A stretch of 64,000 bases of DNA from Streptomyces typhae. Its GTDB lineage: Bacteria; Actinomycetota; Actinomycetes; Streptomycetales; Streptomycetaceae. Below are positions 17,563 to 25,998 of this stretch, in pieces. The position numbers and the translations under genes were made by a program. Position 1 is the first letter of the stretch. The number at the start of each line of letters is the position of its first letter. The stretch covers positions 310,001 through 374,000 of the forward strand of contig NZ_WPNZ01000004.1 of assembly GCF_009755605.1 (NCBI RefSeq), in the 5' to 3' direction. Under the pieces are notes generated by a model that was not told the DNA's origin, made no database searches, and was given only the letters and a program-made list of their open reading frames with translations.

Positions 17563-18876
17563 TCAGCTCTGCTTCAGCAGCCGGTCACAGCTCTTGACAG
17601 CGTTGTCAAGTGCTTCCTTGGGGCTCTCCTTGCCCTGAAGGGCGCGGGCGACGGCGTTGCGCAGTTCCACCTTCATCTGCTCGCTGAACAGCACGGGCGT
17701 GTAGTTCACCGCGGTCTTCAGGGACTTGGCGGCGGCGATCCGCACCCGGGTCTGGTCGGAGCCGTCCTCCTTGGTGAAGTACGGGTCGTCCAGGGAGCCC
17801 TTGGTGCTGGGGAAGATGGCGACCTTCTTGGCGAAGGACATCTGGCGCTGCGCGTCGGTGACGAAGTGGGCGAAGGCCACGGCGGCGGGAGTGCGCTTGG
17901 TGCGGGTGTTCACCATCACCCCCATCACGTACATGTTGTCCTTGCCGGTGCTGCTGATCTGCGGGGTGATGCCGATGTTCGCGTAGAGCCGGGGCGCGTC
18001 CTTCTTGAACTTCTCCAGGTCGAGCGCGCTGCCCGGGTTCATGGCGACGGCCTCGGTGAGGAACTTCTTGCCGGTCGACTCCGGGGTCGCGGTGAGCGCC
18101 TGGCCGTCCAGGGCCTTGGCGTCGTACAGCTTCTTGTACTCGGTGAGGAGTTCGACGCCCTTGGCGTCGTTGAAGGTGAAGCCGGTGCCCTCCTTGTTCA
18201 TCAGGGGGACGCCGTAGCGGCCGAAGTCCTCGATGGTGGGCACATTGGCGAGCGTGGCGACCTCGCCCTTGCTCTTCCTCGCCAGTTCCTCGGCGTCGGC
18301 GAAGAGTTCGTCGTACGTCTTCGGCGGCTTGTCCGCATCCAGGCCGGCGTCCTTGAACAGGCGCTTGTTGTAGAACAGCGGCCCGGTGTTCAGATACCAG
18401 GGGAAGGCGTACGTGCCGTCGAGACCAGGCACCTGGTGGCTCTTCCAGGCGCCCGGAAGATACTCCTTCTCATACTTCCCGGCCGATTTGTCCAGATCCA
18501 GGGCGAGTCCGGCCTTGGCGAGCGGGGCCACGAGGTCGGGCGAGACGTTCACGACGTCGGGCAGCGTGCCCGCGGCGGCGTCCGCGCTGATCTTGTCGGC
18601 GTAGCCCTCGCCGGGCTGGTCCACCCACTTGACCTTGGCGTCGGGGTACTTCTGCTCGAAGTCGTCGATCAGGGACTCGAAGTACGACTTGAAGTTGGCC
18701 TTCAGGTTCCAGGTCTGGAAGGTGATGTCGCCCTCGACCTTGCCGGAGGCGTCGGCCGAGCCGGTGTCGTCGCCGCTGCCGCAGGCGCTCAGGCCGAGCA
18801 GGGCGGCGGCGAGGGCGGCGGCGGTGACCGCCCGGCGGGGGCTTCTCGATATCCGGGAACTCCGGTATTGACGCAC
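17563..18876 (-). CDS. Sugar-binding lipoprotein of ABC importer (family 1, MalE-like)
   Basis: A 437-residue extracellular solute-binding protein with a lipoprotein signal ending LLGLSACGSG; Cys is the predicted lipidation site. The body matches MalE-like oligosaccharide binders (ITFQTWNLKANFKSYFESLIDDFEQKYPDAKVKWVD in parts, SPDLVAPLAKAGLALDL). I place the start at the GTG (MRQYRSSRISR) nine bases after AAAGGAG; the frame is open for 117 more bases but that part lacks signal-peptide character. It is first in the importer-glycosidase run and lies downstream of two LacI-type operators. Confidence 0.92.
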   Translation of the reverse strand: MRQYRSSRISRSPRRAVTAAALAAALLGLSACGSGDDTGSADASGKVEGDITFQTWNLKANFKSYFESLIDDFEQKYPDAKVKWVDQPGEGYADKISADAAAGTLPDVVNVSPDLVAPLAKAGLALDLDKSAGKYEKEYLPGAWKSHQVPGLDGTYAFPWYLNTGPLFYNKRLFKDAGLDADKPPKTYDELFADAEELARKSKGEVATLANVPTIEDFGRYGVPLMNKEGTGFTFNDAKGVELLTEYKKLYDAKALDGQALTATPESTGKKFLTEAVAMNPGSALDLEKFKKDAPRLYANIGITPQISSTGKDNMYVMGVMVNTRTKRTPAAVAFAHFVTDAQRQMSFAKKVAIFPSTKGSLDDPYFTKEDGSDQTRVRIAAAKSLKTAVNYTPVLFSEQMKVELRNAVARALQGKESPKEALDNAVKSCDRLLKQS

Positions 18877-19083
18877 GGTGAACGGCTCCTTTGCTCGGCC
18901 CGGCGTGGGGCGGCGGCGATCGCGGGCGGCGCTGTCGGCCGCGTCGGAATCGCACCGAGGCAGACCCTGCATGGAACGGAAGTGAAAAGTCAATGGATTG
19001 GGGAGGATTTGCTGGTTCCGATCCCGTTCGCACTGCCGAACTAGCAGGTCAGGCGAGCTTGTTGAATCCCTTGCGGCAGAAAG

Positions 19084-19121
19084 CTAAAGCGCTTTAGGCT
19101 GAGCCAGCTCAAGCGCATTAG
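19084..19121. promoter_or_regulatory. LacI-type operator pair in divergent promoter
   Basis: CTAAAGCGCTTTAG at 19084-19097 is a perfect 14-bp palindrome with the central CG common in LacI-family sites. CTCAAGCGCATTAG at 19108-19121 differs at two symmetric positions and lies 24 bp downstream. Both sit in the 306-bp gap between the binding-protein gene and the divergent LacI gene. The rest of the gap shows no other gene or repeat. Confidence 0.85.
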
Positions 19122-19182
19122 TCCGTACAGGGCCAAGTCCGGTGCGCAGGCGCGGTGGCGTACCGGCGGAAAGGGGCAACGG

Positions 19183-20238
19183 GTGCAAGGCAAGCGGTCA
19201 CCGGCACGCCGGCCGACCATGAAGGACATCGCACGGCGCGCCGGGGTGTCCGAGAGCGCCGTCTCCTTCGCGCTCAACGACCGCCCCGGGGTCTCCGACA
19301 TCACCCGTGACCGGGTGCGCAGGGTCGCCGAGCAGCTGGGGTGGCGGCCCAGCACGGCCGCGCGTGCCCTGTCGGGCGAGGGGGCCGCGACGGTCGGCCT
19401 GGTGGTGGCGCGTCCCGCCGGGACCCTGGGCGTCGACTCCTTCTTCCTCCAGCTGATCTCGGGCATCCAGGAGGTCCTCGCCGAGCGGCAACTGGGGCTG
19501 CTGTTCCAGGTGGTGGAGGACGTCACCGCGGAGTGCGCGGTGTACCGGCGGTGGTGGGCGGAGCACCGGGTCGACGGGGTCCTCGTGGTGGACCCCCGCA
19601 CCGACGACCCGCGGCCCGAGCTGCTCGCCGAGCTGGGGCTGCCCGGGGTCGTCACCGGTGGGGTGCCCGACCCCGGGCGGCCGCAGCGGCCCGGCCTGTC
19701 CACCGTCTGGGCCGACGACGCGGGTGCCATGGCGTCCGTCGTCGGCCATCTGCACGCCCTCGGCCACCGGCGGGTCGTGCACATCGCGGGGCTGCCCGGC
19801 CTCGCCCACACCGAGCGGCGCGTGCGCACGCTGCGGGCGGAGGCCGAGCGGCGGGGGCTCACCGAGGTGCGGTCCGTGACCACGGACTACTCCGACGCGG
19901 AGGGTGCCGCCGTGACGCGGCGCGTCCTCGGCGCGGAGGCGCCGCCGACGGCGCTCGTGTACGACAACGACGTGATGGCAGTCGCCGGGGTGGCCGCCGC
20001 CGCGTCCCTCGGCTTCGCCGTCCCCGCCGACGTGTCCGTGGTGGCCTGGGAGGACTCGGCCCTGTGCCGCATGGTGCATCCGTGGCTGACCGCCCTCTCC
20101 CGCGACACCGTGTCCTTCGGGCGGACGGCGGCACGGGAGTTGCTCGGGCTCCTCGACGACGGTCCGGCCGGTACCGTGCAGGTGCCGCTGCCGCGGCTGA
20201 TCGAACGAGAGAGCACCGCCGCGGCCCGCACCCCGTAG
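19183..20238 (+). CDS. LacI-family regulator of the mannoside cluster
   Basis: A 351-residue repressor with an N-terminal LacI helix-turn-helix (MKDIARRAGVSESAVSFALN and hinge RPSTAARALSGEG) and a C-terminal periplasmic-binding-protein-like sensor domain ending in LIERESTA. It starts with GTG after AAGGGG. Its divergent position next to the binding-protein gene and the palindromes between them make it the probable local regulator of the importer, GH5 and GH38 genes. Confidence 0.92.
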   Translation: MQGKRSPARRPTMKDIARRAGVSESAVSFALNDRPGVSDITRDRVRRVAEQLGWRPSTAARALSGEGAATVGLVVARPAGTLGVDSFFLQLISGIQEVLAERQLGLLFQVVEDVTAECAVYRRWWAEHRVDGVLVVDPRTDDPRPELLAELGLPGVVTGGVPDPGRPQRPGLSTVWADDAGAMASVVGHLHALGHRRVVHIAGLPGLAHTERRVRTLRAEAERRGLTEVRSVTTDYSDAEGAAVTRRVLGAEAPPTALVYDNDVMAVAGVAAAASLGFAVPADVSVVAWEDSALCRMVHPWLTALSRDTVSFGRTAARELLGLLDDGPAGTVQVPLPRLIERESTAAARTP

Positions 20239-20254
20239 GCCCGGCGTCCGCCAG

Positions 20255-20560
20255 GGCCCCCGTCAGGGGCGCGGGGAACGGCGCGACCGGCCACGCACCA
20301 CCCGCAGACGCGTCTGCGGCGTCACCCGACAGACGCGACTGCGGCACTTCCTGGGCTGAGCGCGCAGTTCCCCGCGCCCCTGACGGGGCCGTACCCGAAG
20401 GGGCGCGGGGAACTGCGCGGCCAGCCACAAACCAGCCGCAGACGCATCTGCGGGGTTCCCGGCAGACGCGTCTGCGGATTTCCCTGGGCTGAGCGCGCAG
20501 TTCCCCGCGCCCCTGGCGGGGGCGCACACGAAGGGGCGCGGGGAACTGCGCGGCCAGACG
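20255..20560. repeat. Tandem/inverted intergenic repeat cluster
   Basis: The 340-bp gap between the LacI gene and the methyltransferase gene holds no ORF of interest. It contains alternating copies of GGGGCGCGGGGAACTGCGCG and its complement (around 20266, 20365, 20401, 20498 and 20534), separated by CGCAGACGCGTCTGCGG-like palindromes. The two halves (about 20266-20400 and 20401-20535) are imperfect copies of one unit of about 130 bp. The unit resembles a repeat family I know from many Streptomyces intergenic regions. Confidence 0.8.
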
Positions 20561-20578
20561 CAGGCTCGACGGCGGTGC

Positions 20579-21307
20579 TTACGGGGCCCGGTGGGCCAGG
20601 AAGACCAGCTCCCTGCCGGGGCGGTCAGGAGCGTCCCGTACCTCGTCCACGAGGAAACCCTCCGCGGCGAGGCCGGCCTCGACCTCCGTGCGGTCACGGA
20701 ACCGCAGGGTCGACCGCGAGGTGAGGACCTGGCCGGACGCCGCGAACACATAGCTCCAGTGGAACGTCACCAGCGGGCCCTCGACCGCCGTCACGTCGAC
20801 CCAGCTCTCGACCTGCCCGACCCCGGGCACATCCCTCACGCCGTACGAGTCCGCGCGGTTCCACGTCTCCCAGGCCCGCCGGGCCGGATCACGGGTCTCG
20901 AAGACGAACCGCCCGCCCGGCCGCAGCGCCGCCCGCACCCCCCGCAGCGTCGCCCGCCACTCCTCGGCACCGGTGATCTGCTGGGCGGCGTTTGCCGTCA
21001 TCGTCACGATATCGACCCCGAGCGGGGGCAGGTCCGCCCCGTCGCCGTGGATCCACCGCACCCCCTCGGCGCCCGGCTTGGCCCTCGCCACATCGAGGGA
21101 CGCGAGCGCCGGGTCGACGCCCACGACGTCGATCCCCCGCCCGGCGAGGAGCAGCGCGAACACCCCCGTACCGCACCCCAGATCGATGACCCGCCGCGCC
21201 CCGGACTCCGCCACGATCCGCAGATACGCGTCCAGGTCGCTCCGGTCGGGGTCCAGTACGTCGTAGAGCGCGGCGAGCCGCGGGTCCTGGAAGAGTTCGT
21301 CGGCCAT
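20579..21307 (-). CDS. Class I SAM-dependent methyltransferase
   Basis: A 242-residue Rossmann-fold methyltransferase with motif I VIDLGCGTGVFALLLAGRG, the acidic residue in VVGVDPALASLDVA and post-I GDGADLPP. The C-terminal half (FVFETRDPARRAWETW, FHWSYVFA, LRFRDRTEVEAGLAAEGF) matches small-molecule methyltransferases of unknown substrate. The start is the ATG of MADELFQDPRLAALYD, where homology begins. The stop TAA directly abuts the repeat cluster. Confidence 0.88.
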   Translation of the reverse strand: MADELFQDPRLAALYDVLDPDRSDLDAYLRIVAESGARRVIDLGCGTGVFALLLAGRGIDVVGVDPALASLDVARAKPGAEGVRWIHGDGADLPPLGVDIVTMTANAAQQITGAEEWRATLRGVRAALRPGGRFVFETRDPARRAWETWNRADSYGVRDVPGVGQVESWVDVTAVEGPLVTFHWSYVFAASGQVLTSRSTLRFRDRTEVEAGLAAEGFLVDEVRDAPDRPGRELVFLAHRAP

Positions 21308-21317
21308 GCGGGCGAAG

Positions 21318-22240
21318 CTATCCGGACGCGGCGTCCGGGGCCTCCGCTTTTCGGGCCGCGGGCTCCGGCAGCGTACGCGCCGCCGTTCCCGAAAGCGTGC
21401 GCGCCCCGGGCGCCGGGGCGCCCGGCACCGAGGCAGCAGCCCCGCGCAGTGTCGCCCGGCGCAGTCCCGGCACGCACACCGCCACCAGCGCCGCCGCCGA
21501 CGCGCACACCACGCCATTCACCACGGCCGCGCCCGCGGGGCTGAACCAGCGGGCCACCAGGGCGACTTCGACGTCGCCCAGCACGTCCCCTGCGGTGCCC
21601 TGCGTGGTGAGGACGCCGACGACCCGGCCGCGCAGCCGGTCCGGTGTGCGCTGCTGCACGAGGGCGTACTCGAGGATCTCGTACACCGTGCCCGCCGCGC
21701 CCGCGACCGCCAGCGCCACGGCGGCGACCGCCACCTGGCCGCTGAGCCCGAACCCGGCGGTCGCGAGGCCGCCGGTGAACGCGGCGGCGAGCAGCAGCCG
21801 CCCCGGGCGCGCGGCCCGCGTCACCCAGCCGCTGGTCGCCGACGACGCGGTCCCGCACCGCGTGGCGGAACGCCACGAGCAGCGAGCCGTCGTCCGCGCC
21901 CCTGCCCGAACCGACGCCCGCGCCCTCCCCCGAGCAACCCACCGCGCCCCCGGGAGCCTCGGCGTCCCGCCCCTGCGGCAGCGGCGGCAGCGGTCCGACG
22001 CGGCGAAGCAGCAGCGTCGTCGCCCCCGAGGAAGGGCGCCGCGATGGAGCCGATCTCCCCGGTCAGGGAGAGCAGCGCCCCGGCTGCGGGGAGTTGCTCC
22101 TGGCGCACCAGGCTCGGCGCGACCGCCATCAGCGCGGTGACGCTCACACCGGTGGCCACGCCGTCCAGGGCCACGCACAGGAAGACCGCCCACAGCCGGG
22201 GTTCGGGCAGGAAGGCGTTGGCCAGCTGGCGTGGCTCGCC
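21318..22240 (-). pseudogene. MFS transporter remnant, N-terminally truncated with two frameshifts
   Basis: Read on the minus strand, transporter-like sequence runs through three frames. FLCVALDGVATGVSVTALM through LTGEIGSIAAPFLG is in one frame (about 22235-22020), LLLRRVGPLPPLPQ through DDGSLLVAFRHAVRDRVVGD in a second (about 22020-21840), and RAARPGRLLLAAAFTGGLA to the stop at 21318 in a third. The order fits a 12-helix MFS exporter lacking about the first two or three helices. No intact frame covers it. Sequencing error could cause the frame changes but not the missing N-terminus. Confidence 0.75.
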
Positions 22241-22522
22241 GACGAGGACGCCGCGCACCTGCTCGCCGGGACCGCCGCCGCGCTCGCCGCCGACGGCACC
22301 CTGCTCCTGGTCGAACAGGTCACCGCCGCCGACCCGGACGACGCCGACGCCCCGCTCGACCACCTGCGCATGAAGTGCGCGTTCGGCTCCGGCGTACGGA
22401 GTGCCGCGCGGCTCACCGCCCTGGCGGAGAACGCCGGGTTCACGGTCGGTGCCTGCCACGACATCGGCTGGGACCACCGGATGTGGGTCCTCGCGCCGGC
22501 GCCGGGGGACCGTGCTTCATGA
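22225..22522 (+). pseudogene. C-terminal remnant of an O-methyltransferase-like gene
   Basis: From about 22228 the plus strand encodes LADEDAAHLLAGTAAALAAD, GTLLLVEQV, LDHLRMKCAFGSGVRSA and LTALAENAGFTV, ending at TGA 22522. This is the pattern of the last quarter of plant/bacterial O-methyltransferases (catalytic region, GG-E-RT-like segment, LL..AGF). The frame upstream of 22225 is the antisense of the MFS remnant, so the N-terminal three quarters are gone. Confidence 0.6.
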
Positions 22523-22525
22523 GCC

Positions 22526-23149
22526 TCACGGCTCCGGTACGTCTCCCACCCGCACGACCCCCCGGTTGTGGAAGAAGTCGTCCTGGCGCAGCAGGGTGAT
22601 GCTGCCGGAGGGCACGGGGAAGCTGACCGAACCCACGGATGCGAGCGGCATCCCGATCCAGGCGGTGACGACGAAGGTCAGGGCGAAGCCGTGCGTGACG
22701 ACGATCTGGTGCGTACGGGGGCGGCGCAGCAGGTCGGCCACCGCCGCGTGGACGCGGCGCGCGCACTCGCCCCGGGTCTCGGCGCCGCGCGGGCCCTCGT
22801 GGTGGTTCATCCGGTCGCCCTCGGCCGGTGGCGGCACGAAGCACCGGTCGAGCCACTCCTGGGGCCTGCCCTCCGCCTCGCCGTACGACTTCTCCCGCAG
22901 CCGCGGGTCGAGGAGCGGCCGCACGCCGAACAGTTCGGCCACGGCGTCCGCCGTCTGCGCGGTGCGCTTCAGGTCCGAGGAGACGATCTCCACGTCCGCG
23001 CCGTCGGGGATGTCGGCGCGCAGCGCCCGCGCGATCGCCGCCGCGGACCGCCGCCCGGCGGGCGTCAGCTCGGAGTCGTACCAGCCGCCGACCAGCTTCT
23101 CGACGTGATGGGTCGCCTCCGGGTGCGTGACGACGTGGAGGGTGCGCAT
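22526..23149 (-). CDS. Histidine phosphatase (phosphoglycerate mutase-like) family protein
   Basis: The 207-residue protein has the alpha/beta fold of the histidine phosphatase superfamily: N-terminal VVTHPEATHHVEKLVGGWYD in place of the usual RHG box, LTPAGRRSAAAIA, SSDLKRTAQTA and a second catalytic His in VVTHGFALTF. The first-box Arg is replaced by Thr, a variant I know in actinobacterial members. Start is ATG at 23149; a TTG three bases upstream is possible. Function is unknown. Confidence 0.85.
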   Translation of the reverse strand: MRTLHVVTHPEATHHVEKLVGGWYDSELTPAGRRSAAAIARALRADIPDGADVEIVSSDLKRTAQTADAVAELFGVRPLLDPRLREKSYGEAEGRPQEWLDRCFVPPPAEGDRMNHHEGPRGAETRGECARRVHAAVADLLRRPRTHQIVVTHGFALTFVVTAWIGMPLASVGSVSFPVPSGSITLLRQDDFFHNRGVVRVGDVPEP

Positions 23150-23184
23150 CAAGGGGTGCCTTTCTCTTCTCTACGAGGTGGTCT

Positions 23185-24654
23185 CTACGGGGTGGTCTCT
23201 ACGGGGTGGGCGCCCGCGAGGTCGGCGGACTCGGGGGCGGTGGAGTCGGGGGCGGTGGAGTCGGGGGCGGCGGACTCGGGGGCGGCGGGGGCGGACCCAG
23301 GCGCGGAGGTGCGGCGCACCCACAGCAGGGCGCCCGCGAGCATGACGGTGCCGCCGAGGAGCCAGCGCGGGGCGCCCGCGGGGAGGTGGCCGGCGACCAG
23401 CCCCGTGCCCGCGCCGACGAGTTGCAGGGCGAGGGACTGCACCGACAGGGCGGTGGCGCGGCCCGCGCTGTCGACGCGCCGGTGCAGCAGCTCGTTCTCG
23501 CTGGGGCCCGCGGCACCGAGCCCGACGTACACGAGCGCGTAGCCGACGACGGCGAGGGCGAGCGGGACCGGTCCGGAAGGCCCCGAGGGCACCCACGCTG
23601 CCGCGGTGCCGCCGAGCAGCAGCAGCCCGGCCGCCGCCGCGCCGAGGCCCGCGAGGACGGCCCGTTCGCTGCCGCCCGTGAGCCGGGCGAGGGGCGGCGC
23701 GAGGTTGCTCCCGGCCATCGAGCACAGGAACCCGGCGCAGGCGAGGCCCGCGAAGAGCACCGCGCCCGTCTCCGGCGCGCCGGTCAGGTCGACGGCACGG
23801 CCGGGGGTGAGGACCTCCACGGTGACGAGGGCGCTGCCCGCGGCGGCGGCGCCGAGCAGGATCCGCCGCACCAGCGCGTCCGTGCCGCCGAGGCGCAGCC
23901 CGGCCGCGACGGTGGCGGGGACACCGCGCAGCACCCCGCGCAGGGTGGCCCGCGGCCGGGGCGGCTCGGGCAGCGCGGTCAGCACGTACCCGAGGAAGAC
24001 GACCTCGACGAGCACCCCGAGCAGCGCGGGCGCGGACAGCGGCAGCACGAGCCCGCCGGTGGCCTCCTCGACGCGGGCGCCGACGTCGGGGCCGAGGCCG
24101 AGGAGCCAGGGCAGCGCGCCGCCGACGAGGACTCCGGCCGCGAGCGCCGCGGCGGTCGCCGCGTTGCCGCGGGCCAGGCCGGTGCGCAGCTCGGCGTCGG
24201 GTCCCGCGCTCGCGTGCACTGTGTCGACGTACCAGGCCTCGGCGGGGCCGCTGGACAGGGCGCGGCCCGCGCCCTTCAGGGCCATGCCGAGGGCGAGGAC
24301 CCACACGGTGGTGCCGAGGGCGTGCAGGACCAGGGCGACGAGGTCGAGCAGGCCCGCGGCGGCGAGGACCGCGCGCCGGCCGAGGACGTCGGACAGGCCG
24401 CCGGTGGGGAGTTCGAGGACGGCAGCGGTGAGGGAGTGCGCGGCGACGCAGCCCGCGACCGCCGCGAGGCCGAGGCCGCGTTCGGTGAGCAGCGCCACCA
24501 TCGGGGCGATCGCCATGCCCAGCGGCAGCCAGAACAGCGCGCACACCACGACGTAACGCCGCCGGGCGGTGAGCGGATCGAGGGCGTCGTCGGCCCGGGG
24601 CGCGGGCCCGGCGCCGCCGGTCGCCCCGGTGGTGGGGGTGGCCCCGTCAGTCAT
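23185..24654 (-). CDS. MFS transporter
   Basis: A 489-residue major facilitator with about 12 hydrophobic helices and the loop 2-3 motif GGLSDVLGRRAVL. The ATG start gives MTDGATPTTG and overlaps the stop of the ArsR-type regulator gene by 8 bases, so the two are one operon. Regulator linkage suggests an efflux pump. The C-terminal tail holds TAPDSTAPDSTAPES, a short in-frame repeat, and the DNA just after the stop has tandem copies of GTGGTCTCTACGGG. Confidence 0.9.
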   Translation of the reverse strand: MTDGATPTTGATGGAGPAPRADDALDPLTARRRYVVVCALFWLPLGMAIAPMVALLTERGLGLAAVAGCVAAHSLTAAVLELPTGGLSDVLGRRAVLAAAGLLDLVALVLHALGTTVWVLALGMALKGAGRALSSGPAEAWYVDTVHASAGPDAELRTGLARGNAATAAALAAGVLVGGALPWLLGLGPDVGARVEEATGGLVLPLSAPALLGVLVEVVFLGYVLTALPEPPRPRATLRGVLRGVPATVAAGLRLGGTDALVRRILLGAAAAGSALVTVEVLTPGRAVDLTGAPETGAVLFAGLACAGFLCSMAGSNLAPPLARLTGGSERAVLAGLGAAAAGLLLLGGTAAAWVPSGPSGPVPLALAVVGYALVYVGLGAAGPSENELLHRRVDSAGRATALSVQSLALQLVGAGTGLVAGHLPAGAPRWLLGGTVMLAGALLWVRRTSAPGSAPAAPESAAPDSTAPDSTAPESADLAGAHPVETTP

Positions 24655-25426
24655 GGGTGTGCCCCCGCACGCGTCTCGGCGCGGGCCGGTCCACCCCGGC
24701 AGGGCTGTCCGCCCCGCTCGGCGGGGGCGGCGTGGGGACTCCCGGGACTTCCGGGACTTCCGAGACCCCGGACACCTCCGAGACTCCCAGGACTGCCGGG
24801 CCCCCCGGCACTCCCCCGGCATCCTCCGGCTCACCCCCCGCACGCTCCGCGACCGGCAGCGTCGCGAGCAGCACTGTCACCTGCTCGGCCCGGTCGTCCC
24901 CCGCGTCCCGTGCCCTGAGCTCCGCCAGCTTGTCCTCGAAGGCCTGCTGGAGCTCGCCGAGCGATTCGGGGGTCAGGCGCGGCATCAGGTCGGTGATGCC
25001 GGAGTGCTCCCGCCACTGCGGTCCGATGCGGCCCGCGGCCATGTCCGCCTCGTGCTGCGCGAGGGACGCCCCGAGGTGCTCGATCTGCCGCCGGGCCATG
25101 GTGACGGCGAAGTCCCTGCCTACCGGGGACGCCTCCATCGCCGCGTGGTCCCAGGTGGTCACGTCGTGCACCGAGCGCCAGCGCCGCTCGCGTCCGTCGC
25201 GGTGCTCCGCCTCCGCGACGAACGCGTGCTTCGCGAGGACGCGCAGGTGGTAGCTGGTGGAGGCGGACGACTCGCCCGTCTTGGCCGCGAGTTCGCTCGC
25301 GGTGGCGGGGCCGTCCCTGCGCAGCAGGCCGAGCAGGGTGATCCGCAGCGGGTGCGTGAGGGCCTTGATCGCGGCGGGTTCCCGCTCGGGGTCGAGCACG
25401 CGCAGGCGCCATCCGTGGTCGGTCAT
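24647..25426 (-). CDS. ArsR-type winged-helix regulator with repetitive C-terminal tail
   Basis: A 259-residue regulator with an N-terminal ArsR-like winged helix (ALTHPLRITLLGLLRRDGPATASELAAKTGESSASTSYHL in parts, LAKHAFV, wing GRERRWRSV) and a helical middle region that is common in Streptomyces members of this type. The last 60 residues are low complexity (GVSEVSGVSEVPEVPGVP). It is co-transcribed with the MFS gene and lies downstream of a dyad. The ATG at 25426 gives MTDHGWRLRVLDP. Confidence 0.88.
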   Translation of the reverse strand: MTDHGWRLRVLDPEREPAAIKALTHPLRITLLGLLRRDGPATASELAAKTGESSASTSYHLRVLAKHAFVAEAEHRDGRERRWRSVHDVTTWDHAAMEASPVGRDFAVTMARRQIEHLGASLAQHEADMAAGRIGPQWREHSGITDLMPRLTPESLGELQQAFEDKLAELRARDAGDDRAEQVTVLLATLPVAERAGGEPEDAGGVPGGPAVLGVSEVSGVSEVPEVPGVPTPPPPSGADSPAGVDRPAPRRVRGHTHD

Positions 25427-25456
25427 GGTCCGAGCGTAGAGCGGTCCGGGCATTCC

Positions 25457-25472
25457 GCAAAAGTATTTTTGC
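25457..25472. promoter_or_regulatory. Dyad GCAAAA-N4-TTTTGC upstream of arsR-MFS operon
   Basis: GCAAAAGTATTTTTGC, 30 bp upstream of the regulator start, stands out in an AT-rich patch (25454-25490). Its size and position fit an ArsR-family operator for autoregulation. Confidence 0.65.
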
Positions 25473-25532
25473 AGAATTTATTCGGGAAATCTGAACCTGC
25501 GGATGAGCCGAACCTGCGGACCTTCCGGGAAG

Positions 25533-25571
25533 CACCGTGCCCCCGTCGCGTGACGCGACGGGGGCACGGTG
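25533..25571 (-). terminator. 18-bp perfect stem-loop
   Basis: CACCGTGCCCCCGTCGCG at 25533-25550 pairs perfectly with 25554-25571 around a TGA loop. It lies 22 bases after the stop of the 57-residue gene and is a likely factor-independent terminator without a T-run. Confidence 0.8.
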
Positions 25572-25593
25572 GCTGCGTACAGGGTGCGCAGGG

Positions 25594-25767
25594 TCAGTCG
25601 ATGCCGGGGAGGATGTGCGGCTCGGCGAGGTCATCCTCGTACCCGGCGAGCCGGATGGGTGCCGCCTTGGCCCACGCCTCCAGACTGCGGAGCCTGTGGG
25701 GCCGCCCGCCCCCCTCGCCGCCGTGATCGGCCGGTCGTTTCTCCTGCTTGGTCGGATCTGGTGTCAC
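25594..25767 (-). CDS. 57-residue protein of unknown function
   Basis: A GTG start six bases after AGAGGAG opens a frame of 57 codons: a charged, flexible N-terminus (TPDPTKQEKRPADHGGEGGG) followed by an amphipathic core RLRSLEAWAKAAPIRLAGYE and the ending DDLAEPHILPGID. The strong ribosome binding site, GC-rich third positions and the perfect terminator directly downstream support a real gene. I do not recognise a named family, though the C-terminal half looks like a conserved motif. No Cys, signal peptide or membrane segment. The 231 bp upstream of it (25768-25998) hold only its leader and a GGTTAACC palindrome near 25921. Confidence 0.7.
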   Translation of the reverse strand: MTPDPTKQEKRPADHGGEGGGRPHRLRSLEAWAKAAPIRLAGYEDDLAEPHILPGID

Positions 25768-25998
25768 CGCGCACTCCTCTGTGTCGCGTAACGGAAGAAC
25801 ACTGGTCTTCGCGGTCGCGGTGGCGCCGTGTCGGGGCGGGATCGCGGCCGTGGGTCGCAGCCTGTCCCGGGACGGCGGAGAGAGTGCCGGTGTGCGCCCT
25901 GTGGCCGTCCGTTCGCACCAGGTTAACCAAATGAGCGCGGCCGCGCTCGATGGCGCTCGCCCAAGAGGAGGAATCCGGACATCCCTGCTATGGACTCG

